Shown here one piece after another: positions 33,201-44,486 of a stretch of 64,000 bases of DNA (positions within the stretch are counted from its first letter, which is position 1; each line of letters begins with the position of its first letter). The DNA is from Mercurialis annua (Eukaryota > Streptophyta > Magnoliopsida > Malpighiales > Euphorbiaceae). A program made the translations under genes and the position numbers. Location of the stretch: positions 35,657,665 through 35,721,664 of the forward strand of contig NC_065570.1 of assembly GCF_937616625.2 (NCBI RefSeq). Reading direction: 5' to 3'. The notes under the pieces were generated by a model. That model worked only from the letters and a program-made list of their open reading frames with translations, ran no database searches and was not told the origin of the DNA.

Positions 33201-35320
33201 AACCATGCTTAGGTAATCAGAACGACGCGTTAAAGAGACTTGTAACGCGACAGACTACTAACCTAGCATCACTATTAACGCACACTTTGCATTATATAAC
33301 CTAACCATGCATAGGTAATCGAAACGACGCGTTAAAGAGACTTGTGAGGCGACATACTCATCTAGCGTCACTTTTCATGCACATTTTCCATAATATAACC
33401 TAACCATGCATAGGTAATCGAAACGACGCGTTAAAGAGACTTGTGACGCAACATAATAATCTAGCGTCACTTTGACGCACACTTTGCATAATATAACCTA
33501 ACCATGCTTAGGTAATCAGAACAACACGTTAAAGAGACTTGTGACAAGACATACTAATCTAGCGTAAATTTTAACGCACACTTTGCGTAATATAATCTGA
33601 CCATGCTTAGGTAATGGGGACGATGCGTTAAAGAGACTTGAGACGCGGCATACTAGTCTAGCATCAGGTTTCACGCACACTTTGCGTAATGTAATCTAAC
33701 CATGCTTAGGTAATCGGAACGACGCGTTAAAGAGACTTGTGACGTGACATACTACTAATCTAGTGTTACTTTTAACGCACACTTTGCGTTATATAATCTA
33801 ACCATGCTTAGATCATCGGAACGATTAAAGAGACTTGCGACGCGACATACTTATCTAGCGTCACTTTTCACGCACACTTTGCATAATATAACCTAACCAT
33901 GCATAGGTAATCGGAACGACGCGTTAAAGAGACATGTTACACGACATAATAATCTAGCGTCACTTATATCGCATACTTTGCGTAATATAACCTAACTTGG
34001 GCTGCGACATACTACTAATCTAGCATCACTTTTAACGCACACTATGCGTTATATAACTTAACCATGCCTAGGTAATTGGAACGACTCGTTAAAGAGACTT
34101 GTTACGCGACATACTAATCTAGCATCACTTTTCACGCACACTTTGCATAATATATTCTAACCATGCTTAGGTAATCGGAACTACGCGTTAAAGAGACTTG
34201 TAACTCGACATACTTATCTAGCATCACTTTCACGCACACTTTGCATAATATAACCTAACCATGCATAGTTAATCGGAACGACGCGTTAAAGAGACTTGTG
34301 ACTCGACATACTACTAATCAAGCATCACTTTTAACGCACACTTTGCAATATATAACCTAATCATGTTTATGTAATTGGAACAACGCGTTAAAGAAACTTG
34401 AGACACGACATACTAATCAAGCGGCGCTTATAACACGCATTTTGTGTAGTATAACCTAACCATGCTTAGGTAATCGGAACGACGCGTTAAAGAGACTTGA
34501 GACGCAATGAGACGCAACATACTAATCTAGTATTTCTTTTCTCGGACACTTTGCGTAGTATAACCTAACAATTCTTGGGTAATCGGAACAACGGGTTAAA
34601 GAGACTTGAAACGCGACATACTAATCTAGCGTCCCTTTTCACGCACTCTTTGCGTAATATAACCTAACCATGCTTAGATAATCGGAACGACGCGTTAAAT
34701 AGACTTGTGATGGACATACTTATCTAGCGTCACTTTTCACGCACACTTTGTGTAATATAACCTAACCATGCTTAGGTAATCGGAACGACGCGTTAAATAG
34801 ACTTGAGACAAGACAAACTAATCTAGCGTCACTTTTCACGCACGCTTTGCGTAATATAACCTAACCATGCTTAGATAATTGAAACAACGTGTTAAAGAGT
34901 ATTAAGACGCAACATACTAATATATGGTCATGTTTTACGCACACTTTGCATAGTATAACCTCACAATGCGTAGGTAATCGGAACAACGCGTTAAATAGAC
35001 TTGAGACGCGATATACTAATCTATTGTCATTTTGCACGCGCAGTTTGCGTAATATAACCTAACCATTGCATTGGTAATAGGAACGACGTGTTAGAGAGAC
35101 TTGTGACGCGACAGAAGCATGGTAATCGAAACAACACGATAAAGAGACGTGAGACGCGCCATACTAATCTAGCGTCACTTTTTACGAACACTTTGTGTAA
35201 TATAACCTAAACATGCTTAGGTAATCGGAACGACGTGTTAAAGAGACTTGTGACGCGAGATAAGTATGGTAATCGAAATAAGGCGTTAAAGAGACTTGAG
35301 ACAAAACATCCTAATCGAAA
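30221..35320 (-). repeat. 99-bp satellite array, type B, with higher-order structure
   Basis: Reverse-oriented B-type units, parallel in order of variants to about 12.8-15.9 kb. The TTTGCTGAATAT marker is at 30301, CCATTGTTAGGTC with a shortened unit at 31213, CCACGCTAAGG at 31404, and CGACGTACTACTAATC with TAATGCACACTTTGC at about 32310 (compare 14790). It lacks the 99-bp identical duplicate seen at 12925-13122. Type A long variants return only at the right end (35109 and 35259), again as in the other block. A shared ancestry by block duplication is likely. Confidence 0.85.
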
Positions 35321-38300
35321 TAGTACGTGCCATCGTAAGTCTCTTTAACGCGTCATTTCGATTATCATTCTAATGTCGCATCACAAGTCTCTCTAACGCG
35401 TCATTACGATTACCTAAGCATGGTTAGGTTATAGTACGCAAAGTGTGCGTGAAAAGTGACAATAGATTATTAGTATGTCTCAAGTCTATTTAACGCGTCG
35501 TTTCGATTACCTATGCATGGTTAGGTTATGTTACGTAAAGTGTGCGTGAAAAGTGACGCTAGATTAGTATGTCGTGTCTCAATTCTCTTTATCGCGTTGT
35601 TCCGGTTACCAAAGCATGGTTAGGCTATATTACACAAAGCATGTGTGAAAAGTGATGCTAGATTGGTATGTCGCGTCTCAAGTCTCTTTAACGCGTCGTT
35701 CCGATTATCTAACCATGGTTAGGTTATATTACGCAAACTGTGAGTGAAAAGTGACACCAGATTAGCATGTCGCGTCTAAAGTCTCTTTAACGCGCCGTTC
35801 AGATTACGTAAGCGTCATTAGGTTATTACACAAAGTGTGCGTAAAAAGTGACTCTAGATTAGTATGGCTCGTCTCGAGTCTCTTTGACGCGTCGTTTCGA
35901 TTACCATGCTTATGTCAAGTCACAAGTCTTCTAACGCGTCGTTACGATTACCTAAGTATAGTTTGGTTATATAATACAAAGTGTGAGTGAAAAATGACAA
36001 TAGATTCAAATGTCGCATATCAAGTCTATTTAACGCATCGTTCCTATTACCTAAGCATGGTTAGGTTATATTACGCAAGATGTGCGTGAAAAGTGACGCT
36101 AGATTAGTATGTCGCGTCTCAAGGCTCTTTAATGCGTCATTCCGATTACCTAAGCATGATTAGGTTATAATACGCAATGTTTGAAAAGTGACGCTAGATT
36201 AGTATGTCCCTTCTGAAGTTTCTTTAACGCGTCGTTCCGATTACCATGCTTATGTCGTGTCACAAGTCTCTCTAACGTGTCGTTTCTATTACCTAAGCAT
36301 GGTTAGGTTATAGTACGCAAAGTGTGCGTAAAAAGGATCAATAGATTAGTATGTCATGGCTCAAGTGTCTTTAACGAGTCATTCCTATTACCTAAGTATG
36401 GTTAGGTTATATTACGCAAAGTGTGCGTGAAAAGTGACGCTAGATTAGTATGTCCAGTCCGTCATTCCGATTACCTAAGCATGGTTAGGTTATATTACCG
36501 CAAAGTGTGCGTAAAAAGTGGCACTAGATTAGTATGTTTTGTCTCAAGTCTCTTTACCATACTTATCTCGCGTCACAACTCTCTTTAACGCATCGTTTTG
36601 ATTACCTAAGCATGGTTAGGTTATATTACGCAAAGTGTGCGTGAAAAGTGACCTTAGATTATTATGTCGCGTCTCAAGTCTCTCTAACGCGTCGTTCCGA
36701 TTTCCTATGCATGGTTAGGTTATATTACGAAAAGTGTGCGTGTGACACCAGATTATTATATCGCGTCTCATGTCTCTCTAATGCGTAGTTCCGATTTCCT
36801 AAGCATGGTTATGTTATATTACGCAACGTGTGCGTAAAAAGTGACGCTAGATTAATATTTCGCGTCGCAAGTCTCTTTAATGCGTCGTTTCGATTACCAT
36901 GCCTATGTCGCGTCACAAGTCTCTCGAACGCGTCGTTCCAATTACCTAAGCATGGTTGGTTTATATTACGCAAAGTGTGCGCGAAAAATGACAATAGATT
37001 TGTATGTCGCGTCTCAAGTCTATTTAACGGATCATTCCAATTACTTAAGCATGGTTAGATTAGTATGTCGTGTCTTAAGTCTATCTAACGCGTCGTTCCA
37101 ATTACCTAAACATGGTTAAGTTATATTACGCAGAGTGTGCGTGAAAAATGACGCTAGATTAGTATGTCGCGTCTCAATTTTCTTTATCGCGTTGTTCTGA
37201 TTATCTAAGCATGGTTAGGTTATATTATGCAAAGCGTGCGTGAAAAGTGATACTAGATTACTAGTGTCTAATGTCTATTTGACGCGTCGTTCCGATTACC
37301 TAAGCATGGTTAGGTTATATTACGCAAGGTGTGCGTCAAAAGTGACACTAGATTAGTATGTCGCGTCTCAAGGCTATTTAATGCGTCGTTCTGATTACCT
37401 AAGCATGATTAGGTTATAATATGCAAAGTTTGCGTGAAAGTGACGCTAGATTAGTATGTCGCTTCTCAAGTCTCTTTAACGCGTCGTTTCGATTACCATA
37501 CGTATCTCGCGTCACAAGTCTCTTTAACGTGTCGTTCCGATTACCTAAGCATGGTTAGGTTATATTACGTAAAGTGTGTGTGAAAAGTGACGTTAGATTA
37601 GATTTCGCTCTCAAGTCCCTCTAACGCGTCGTTCCGATTTCCTAAACATGGTTAGGTTATATTACGCAAAGTGTGCATGAAAAGTGACACTAGATTTTTA
37701 TGTCGCGTCTTAAGTTTCTCTAACGCGTCGTTCCAATTTCCTAAGCATGGTTATGTTATAATACACAAAGTGTGCGTAAAAAGTGACGCTAGATTAATAT
37801 TACGCGTCTCATGTCTTTTTAACGCGTCGTTTTGATTACCATACTTATGTCGCGTCACAAGTCTCTCTAACGCGTCGTTCCGATTACCTAAGTATGGTTA
37901 GGTTACAGTACGCAAAGTGTGCGTGAAAAGGATCAATAGATTATTAGTATACTCAAAACTCTTTAATGAGTCGTTCCTATTACCTAAGTATGGTTAGGTT
38001 ATATTACGCAAAGTGTGCGTGAAAAGTGACGCTAGATTAGTATGTCGTGTCTCAAGTCTCTCTAACACGTCGTTCCGATTTCCTAAGCATGGTTAGGTTA
38101 TATACGCAAAGTGTGCGTGAAAAGTGACACCAGATTAGTATGTCACGTCTCAAGTCTCTCTAACGCGTCGTTCCGATTTCCAAAGCATGGTTATGTTAAC
38201 GTGTGCGTAAAAAGTGACGCTAGATTAATATTGCGCGTCTCATGTCTCTTTTACGCGTCGATTCGATTACCATACTTATGTCGCATCTGAAGTCTCTTTA

Positions 38301-40454
38301 ACGCGTCGTTTCGATTACCATGCTTATGTCGCGTCACAAGTCTCTCGAACGCGTCGTTCCGATTACCTAAGCATGGTTAGGTTATATTAGGCAAAGTGTG
38401 CGTGAAAAATGACAATAGATTAGTATGTCGCACGTCTCAAGTCTATTTAACGCTCGTTCCAATTACTTAAGCATGTTTAGGTTACATTACGCAGGTGCTG
38501 AAAAATGACAATAGATTAGTATGTCTCGTCTTATGTCTATCTAACGCGTTGTTCTGATTACCTAAGCATGGTTAGGTTATATCACGCAAAACGTGCGTGA
38601 AAAGTGATGCTAAATTAGTATGTCGTGCCTCAATTCTCTTTATCACGTTGTTCCGATTATCTAAGCATGGTTAGGTTATATTATGCAAAGCGTGCGTGAA
38701 AAGTGACAGTAGATTCGCGTCTAAAGTCTATTTAACGCGTCGTTCCAATTACCTAAGCAAGGTTAGGGTTACGCAAGGTGTGCGTGAAAAGTGACGCTAG
38801 ATAAGTATGTCGCGTCTCAAGGCTCCTTAATGCGTCGTTTCGATTACCTAATCATGGTTAGGTTATAATACGCAAAGTTTGCGTGAAAAGTGACGCTAGA
38901 TTAGTATGTCGCGTGTCAAGGATCTTTAACGCGTCGTTCTGATTACCTAAGCATGGTTTGGTTATAGTACTCAAAGTGTGCGTAAAAAGGATCAATAGAT
39001 TAGTATTCGCGTCTCAAGTCTCTTTTACGCGTCATTCCAATTACCTAAGCATGGTAAGGTAATATTACGCAAAGTGTGCGTGAAAAGTGACGCTAGATTA
39101 GTATGTCCATTCTCAAATCTCTTTAACGCGTCGTTCCGATTACCTAAGCATGGTTAGGTTCTATTTAGCAAAGTGTGCGTAAAAAGTGATGCTAGATTAG
39201 TATGTTTTGTCTCAAGTCTCTTTAACGCGTCGTTTCGCTTACCATACTTATCTCGCGCCACAAGTCTCTTTAACGCGTCGTTCCGATTACCTAAGCATGG
39301 TTAGGTTATATTACGCAAAGTGTGCGTGAAAAGCGACATTAGATTAGTACGTCGCATGTCAAATCTCTCTAACGCGTCGTTCCGATTTCCTAAGCATGGC
39401 CAGGTTATATTACGCAAAGTTTGCATGAAAAGTGACACTGGATTAGTATGTCGTGTTTCAAGTCTGCATACGCGTCGTTCCAATTTCCTAAGCATGGTTA
39501 TGATATATTACGGAAAGTGTGCGTATAAAGTGACGTTAGATTAATATTGCGCGCCTCAAGTCTCTTGCACGCGTCGTTTCGATTACCATGCTTATGTCGC
39601 GTCACAAGTCTTTGTATCGCGTCGTTCCGATTACCTAAGCATGGTTAGGTTATATTAGGCAAAGTGTGCGTGAAAAATGACAATAGATTAGTATGTCGTG
39701 TCTTATGTCTATTTAACGCGTCGTTCCAATTACTTAAGCATGGCCAGGTTATATTACGCAGAGTGTACGTGAAAAATGACAATTGATTAGTATGTCGCGT
39801 CTTAAGTCTATCTAACGCGTTGTTCCGATTACCTAAGCATGGTTAGGTTATATTACGCAAAGTGTGCGTGAAAAGTGACGCTAGATTAGTATGTGGTGCC
39901 TCAGTTCTCTTTATCGCGTTGTTCCGATTATCTAAGAATGGTTATGTTATATTACACAAAGCATGCGTTAAAAGTGACGCTAGATTACTATGTCGCGTTG
40001 TTCCGATTATCTAAGCATGGTTAGGTTATATTATGCAAAGTGTGCGTGAAAAGTGACACTTGATTAGTATTGTCGCGTCTAAAGTCACTTTAACGCGTCG
40101 TTCCGATTACCTAAGCGTGGTTAGGTTATATTACAAAAAGTGTGCGTAAAAAGTGACGCTAGATTTGTATGGCCCGTCTCGAGTCTCTTTGACGCGTCGT
40201 TTCGATTACCATGCTTATGTCGAGTCACAATTCTTTCTAACGTGTCGTTCCGATTACCTAAGCATGGTTAGGCTATATTACGTAAAGTGTGCGTGATAAG
40301 TGAAAGTAGATTATTATGTCGCATCTCAAGTCTATTTAACGCGTCGTTCCTATTACCTAAGCATGGTTAGGTTATATTACACAAGGTGTGCGTGAAAAGT
40401 GACGCTATATTAGTATGTCGCGTCTCAAGGCTCTTTAATGCGTCATTTTGATTA
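35321..40454 (+). repeat. 99-bp satellite array, type A, forward orientation
   Basis: Forward array beginning after a scrambled junction (about 35316-35336). Long variants occur near 35905, 36243, 36896, 37494, 37832, 38268, 38318, 39241, 39586 and 40208. Several monomers are truncated, such as those at 36450 and 39010. It ends in CGTCATTTTGATTA, where pararetroviral sequence begins. Short open frames here are in-frame readings of the 99-bp period. Confidence 0.95.
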
Positions 40455-40571
40455 TGCAATAAATCTAACAAATACTTAGAGGACATGCCGGTTGATAAAA
40501 TGCCCATGGTGAGGCTGTGATCCTGGCTAGTCATACATGTATCTGTTAAGGTTTATCGTCGTATCTCTAAA

Positions 40572-40584
40572 TGGTATCAGAGCC
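40572..40584 (+). other. Primer-binding site, initiator tRNA-Met
   Basis: TGGTATCAGAGCC matches the site complementary to the 3' end of plant initiator tRNA-Met that primes minus-strand DNA synthesis in caulimovirids and many retrotransposons. It lies 71 nt before the first ATG of the movement-protein frame, so the 5' leader is short in this copy. Confidence 0.9.
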
Positions 40585-40654
40585 TAATAGAGACGAGAAA
40601 GAAATATATATACTAGTTCCTACTTTGTGAAAATTGGGTCAGTACCTTACGATC

Positions 40655-41293
40655 ATGCTCACAAAAAGTTGTTGTTCTACACCTTTTAATATTGTTCTTA
40701 CTACTGTAAATAAAAATGATTATCTTTATGAGTTTATTTATCATTCAGAAAATCAAACAATATCTGATACAAAAGCCCCTCTTCTCAATCCTTATGATAC
40801 ATTTTCTAAAACCACTACCCCTTTTATCCATAATATCAAGTCCTTGATAAAAAAAAACCCTTACAAACCTCTCAAAGAATATGTTCAGTCATCCAGCTTT
40901 GATCAATGCACAATTCATGCTTCTCAAGCTGAACAATTTATTACTCTTGAGATTCCACCTGAATTTTTAAGAGTTTGGTTAGCTCAGGGTTATACTCATA
41001 TTCACTTTGGAGCTATCCGACTTGGTCTCAGTTACCATGGTCGTGCCGGTCTACCAATTTTTACAAGAATTGCTCTTGTAGATTCTCGGTATCTACAGTA
41101 TCAACATGCAGCGATTGGTACAGTTGAAACTTCCTTGAATACAGGCTCAATGTTTTTCACCTATTTCCCAAATTACAACCTTGCCCTCTCTATTCCGATG
41201 GCTCTTACGGCTTTAAAGGTGCAAATACAAATTACTGGAGCTCAACAAGTTGCTGATTCAATTGCACCTACTCTTCACTATCAAATAGTGTAA
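40655..41293 (+). pseudogene. Viral movement protein region (30K superfamily), endogenous copy
   Basis: From the ATG at 40655 the frame gives about 212 residues. Its second half matches caulimovirid movement proteins: IHFGAIRLGLSYHGRAGLP, then ALVDSRYLQYQHAAIGTVE, then FPNYNLALSIP near the end. These proteins line plasmodesmata and help virus spread between cells. The frame closes with TAA at 41291-41293, but similarity to a longer polyprotein appears to continue in the same frame beyond it, so the stop is probably a mutation. An upstream in-frame extension to 40634 has only a TTG codon. The assignment rests on motif resemblance and the nearby PBS. It is part of a truncated, inactive copy. 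Confidence 0.8.
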
Positions 41294-42018
41294 CGTTTGC
41301 AAAACCATGCTTTAAACCTCACTTTACCCACAAACCATAATGATGCCCTTTTGATAAAAACAGATTCCCAAAACATCCCTTCTTGTGTCCATATACCCAA
41401 ACAAATCACTAGAAATGAACTCCTACACCTTTTCCCCAAAAAGTGGATTACCAACTATGAAAAAATGCATGAATCTACTCAACCTGTTCAATCATGTACT
41501 CCAGTATTCACAAAAAAAACCTGATGGCATTGTTGAGACGTCCTTTGCAAAACATATTGATGTCACTCCTCAGGTATTTTCTACACAGTTCATGCTTGAA
41601 CCATTTCCACAAGAAAAAGGATTTCATGTTGTCTCTTTTAATTTTGAAGGGCGCCCTATATATGCTTTTCAACGGGATGGTCATTGTTTCTTCGATGCTT
41701 GTGATTGTGATGATTTCTTAACAGATTTGGAGGATGAAGAAATAGAAGATGATCTCCAAAACTCAAGCTGTTGTTCTGAAGCTGATTGTCACAGGAGATA
41801 TGATGATAATGATCCTTTTATAGGGATGCTTGGCCAACCATCTGGAAAATATGATTATTTAGTCTCATACTCCCCTCCAGCAGATTTGACAACGCCTTCC
41901 CCATAAAAACCATTAAACCCACCCCGTCATAATCCACCTAAACCACCAAAAACATCACCACCACTTCATTACTACAAAAAAGCCCTGAAATGGATAAGGA
42001 AGGAAGAAACAATACATA
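41294..42018 (+). pseudogene. Continuation of the pararetroviral polyprotein, broken
   Basis: After the stop at 41291 the same frame stays open to 41524. A run of eight A residues at 41512-41519 then coincides with a frame change, and the open reading continues in the other frame to TAA at 41904-41906. That same second frame is again open to the satellite junction with a proline-rich stretch. Features seen are an acidic segment (DFLTDLEDEEIEDDL) and a Cys/His-containing stretch after it. Such acidic and proline-rich linkers are usual between the movement and capsid regions in single-polyprotein caulimovirids. No capsid zinc finger is reached. Confidence 0.6.
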
Positions 42019-43117
42019 GAAACGACGCGTTAAACAGACTTGAGAAGCGACATACTAATCTAGCGTCAATTTTTACACACACTTCGCGTAGGGTTAGGTA
42101 ATCGAAAGGACGCGTTAAAGAGACTTGAGACGCGACATACTAATCTAGCGTCACTTTTCTCGCACACTTTACCTAATATAACCTAACCATGCTTAGGTAA
42201 TCGGAACGACGCGTTAAATAGACTTGAGACGCAACATACTAATCTATTATCACTTTTCACGCACACTTTGCGTAATATAACCTAACCATACATAGGTAAT
42301 CGGAACGACGCGTTAAAGAGACATGAGACGCGACATACAAATCTAGCGTTACTTTTCACGCACACTTTCCCTAATATAACCAAACCATGCTTATGTAATT
42401 GGAACCACGCGTTAAACAGACTTGAGACACGACATACTAATCTAGCGTCACCGTAATATGACCTAACCATGCTTAGGTAATTGGAACGACCCGTTAAATA
42501 GACTTGAGACGCGATATACTAATCTATTGTCATTTTTCACGCACAATTTACGTAATATAACCTAACCATGCTTAGCTAACCAGAACGACGCGTTAGAGAG
42601 ACTTTGGACGCGACTTACTAATCTAGTGTCACTTTCCACGCTCTATTTGCGTAATATAACCTAACCATGCGTAGGTAATCAGAACGACACGTTAGAGAGA
42701 CTTATGAGGCAACATACTAATCTAGCGGTACTTTACACGCACACTTTGCGTAATATAACCTAACCATGCTTAGGTAATCGAAACGACGCGTTAATGGGAC
42801 TTGTGACACGACATACTAATCTAGCAGCACTTTTAACGCACACTTTGCGTAATATAACACAACCATGCTTAGGTAATCAGAACGACGAGTTAAAGAGACT
42901 TGTGACATGACATACTAATCTAGCGTAACTTTTTAACACACATTTTGTGTAATATAACCTAACCATGCAACCACAACGACGCGTTATAGAGACTTGAGAC
43001 GCGACTTACTAATCTAGTGTCACATTCCACGCTATATTTGCGTAATATAACCTAAGCATGCTTGAGTAATCAGAACGACATGTTTGAGAGACTTTTGAGG
43101 CAACATACTAATCTAGC
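42019..43117 (-). repeat. 99-bp satellite array, reverse orientation
   Basis: The reverse array starts mid-unit (GAAACGACGCGTTAAACAG) directly after the viral fragment. Units are more heterogeneous than elsewhere: some are shortened (42080, 42450, 42965), and both A-like (GACTTGAGACG) and B-like (GACTTGTGACA) forms occur. It is interrupted at 43118 by a 70-bp filler. Confidence 0.93.
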
Positions 43118-43187
43118 CTTATCTTATTGAGGGGTGGTAGTGGAATGAGTCCACCTTTGATGGCATTCGTTGTTGACGAAAGGAGTG
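43118..43187. other. 70-bp non-satellite filler inside a monomer
   Basis: The satellite unit breaks after AATCTAGC and resumes with GTCACTTTACACGC, so the filler replaces nothing or only 1-2 bases. It contains GAGGGGTGGTAGTGGAATG and ATGGCATTCGTTGTTGACG. One frame is open for 20 codons but too short to identify. No inverted repeats or target duplication are seen. It is probably DNA captured at a break. Confidence 0.5.
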
Positions 43188-43882
43188 GTCACTTTACACG
43201 CACACTTTGCGTAATATAACCTAACCAGGGTAATCGAAACAACGCGTTAAAGAGACTTGTGACGCGACATACTAATCTAGCGACACTTTTAACGCACACT
43301 TTCCGCAATATAACTAACCTAACCTTTCTTAGGTAATAGGAACGACACGTATAGAGACTTGAGACGCGACTTACTAATCTAGTGTGACTTTTCACCCACT
43401 ATTTGTGTAATATAACATGCTTAGGTAATCGGAATGACACGTTAGAGAGACTTGTGACGCAACATACTAATCTACTGTCACTTTTCACGCACACTTTGCA
43501 TAATATAACATAACGATGCTTAGATAATCGAAACGACGCGTTAAAGAGACTTGAGACGCGGCATGCTAATCTAGTGTCACTTTTCACGCACACTTTGCGT
43601 AATATAACCTAACCATGCTTAGTTAATCGGAACAACGCGTTAGAGAGACTTCTGATGCGACATAAGCATGGTAATCAATACGACGCGTCAAAGAGACTTG
43701 AATTGCGCCGTATTAATCTAGTGTCGCTTTTTATGCACACATTGCGTAACATAACTTCACCATGCTTAGGAAATCGGAACGACGCGTTAGAGAGACTTGA
43801 GACGCGAAATATTAATCTAAAGTCACTTTTCACTCACACTTCGCGTAATATAACCTAACAATGCTTAGGTAATCGGAACGAC
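43188..43882 (-). repeat. 99-bp satellite array, reverse orientation
   Basis: Reverse-oriented units, one with the long-variant signature (CATAAGCATGGTAATC at 43661). It ends in the 8-bp sequence GGAACGAC, which is duplicated by the hAT-like insertion that follows. Confidence 0.95.
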
Positions 43883-44486
43883 TAGGGGTGTCAGAATGGG
43901 TTGGCGGGTCGTGTTCGTGTCGTGTCGACCCATTCTGTTGACACGATTAGAGTCCACACGAACACGACCCATTTAACTAATCGTGTCAAAATCCCAACCC
44001 TAACACGACACGAATTTTAAACGAGTGACACGACATGATTAACACGTTAAGATAAATGGGTAACACGATTAACACAATTACACGGCTAACACGACACGAC
44101 TAACATGACCCACTTAACATTTAAGAATTTTTTAAATCATATAAATATAATTTTAACCTCAAATTTATCAGTTAATTTTCAAATTGTAAAATTTTAATAT
44201 AATTAATTTATTTTTATATTAATATAATTAATTCAGTAATTTTTTTTTATATTTTTTATAATTATAACTATTTTATTTTTATATTATTATAAATAATAGA
44301 ATTTATAAACGGGTTAGGTGGGTTAGATGGATTCGCGAGTCAACCCGTGACACGACCCATTTATTTCGTGTCATAAACGGGTTGACACGTTTTCGACACG
44401 AACCCGCTAAACCTCAACCCGGATTCGCCAAACTTACGGGTTAGACGAATCGTGTTATCGTGTCATGTCCTATTTTGACACCCCTG
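43883..44486. mobile_element. hAT-like non-autonomous transposon (MITE), 604 bp
   Basis: The termini are TAGGGGTGTCA on the left and TGACACCCCTG on the right, imperfect inverted repeats matching at 10 of 11 positions. The 8-bp satellite sequence GGAACGAC occurs immediately before (43875-43882) and after (44487-44494), a perfect target-site duplication of the length made by hAT transposases. The interior is AT-rich with many GACACG/CGTGTC and CGGGTTGACACG motifs near both ends (subterminal repeats, typical of hAT transposase binding regions). There is no open frame. It would be mobilised in trans. Confidence 0.93.

Larger units (their letters stand above)
40455..42018 (+). mobile_element. Endogenous pararetrovirus fragment (Caulimoviridae-like)
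   Basis: About 1.56 kb with leader, primer-binding site, a movement-protein region and a following acidic and proline-rich region, all on the plus strand. It ends at reverse-oriented satellite. Coat protein, protease, reverse transcriptase and RNase H are absent, so only the 5' part of a genome-like copy was captured. Three visible lesions (an in-frame stop after the movement domain, a homopolymer frame break, and a second stop) make it non-functional. A movement protein separates this from ordinary LTR retrotransposons. It could belong to a florendovirus- or petuvirus-type lineage with one large polyprotein, but I cannot decide. Confidence 0.8.
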
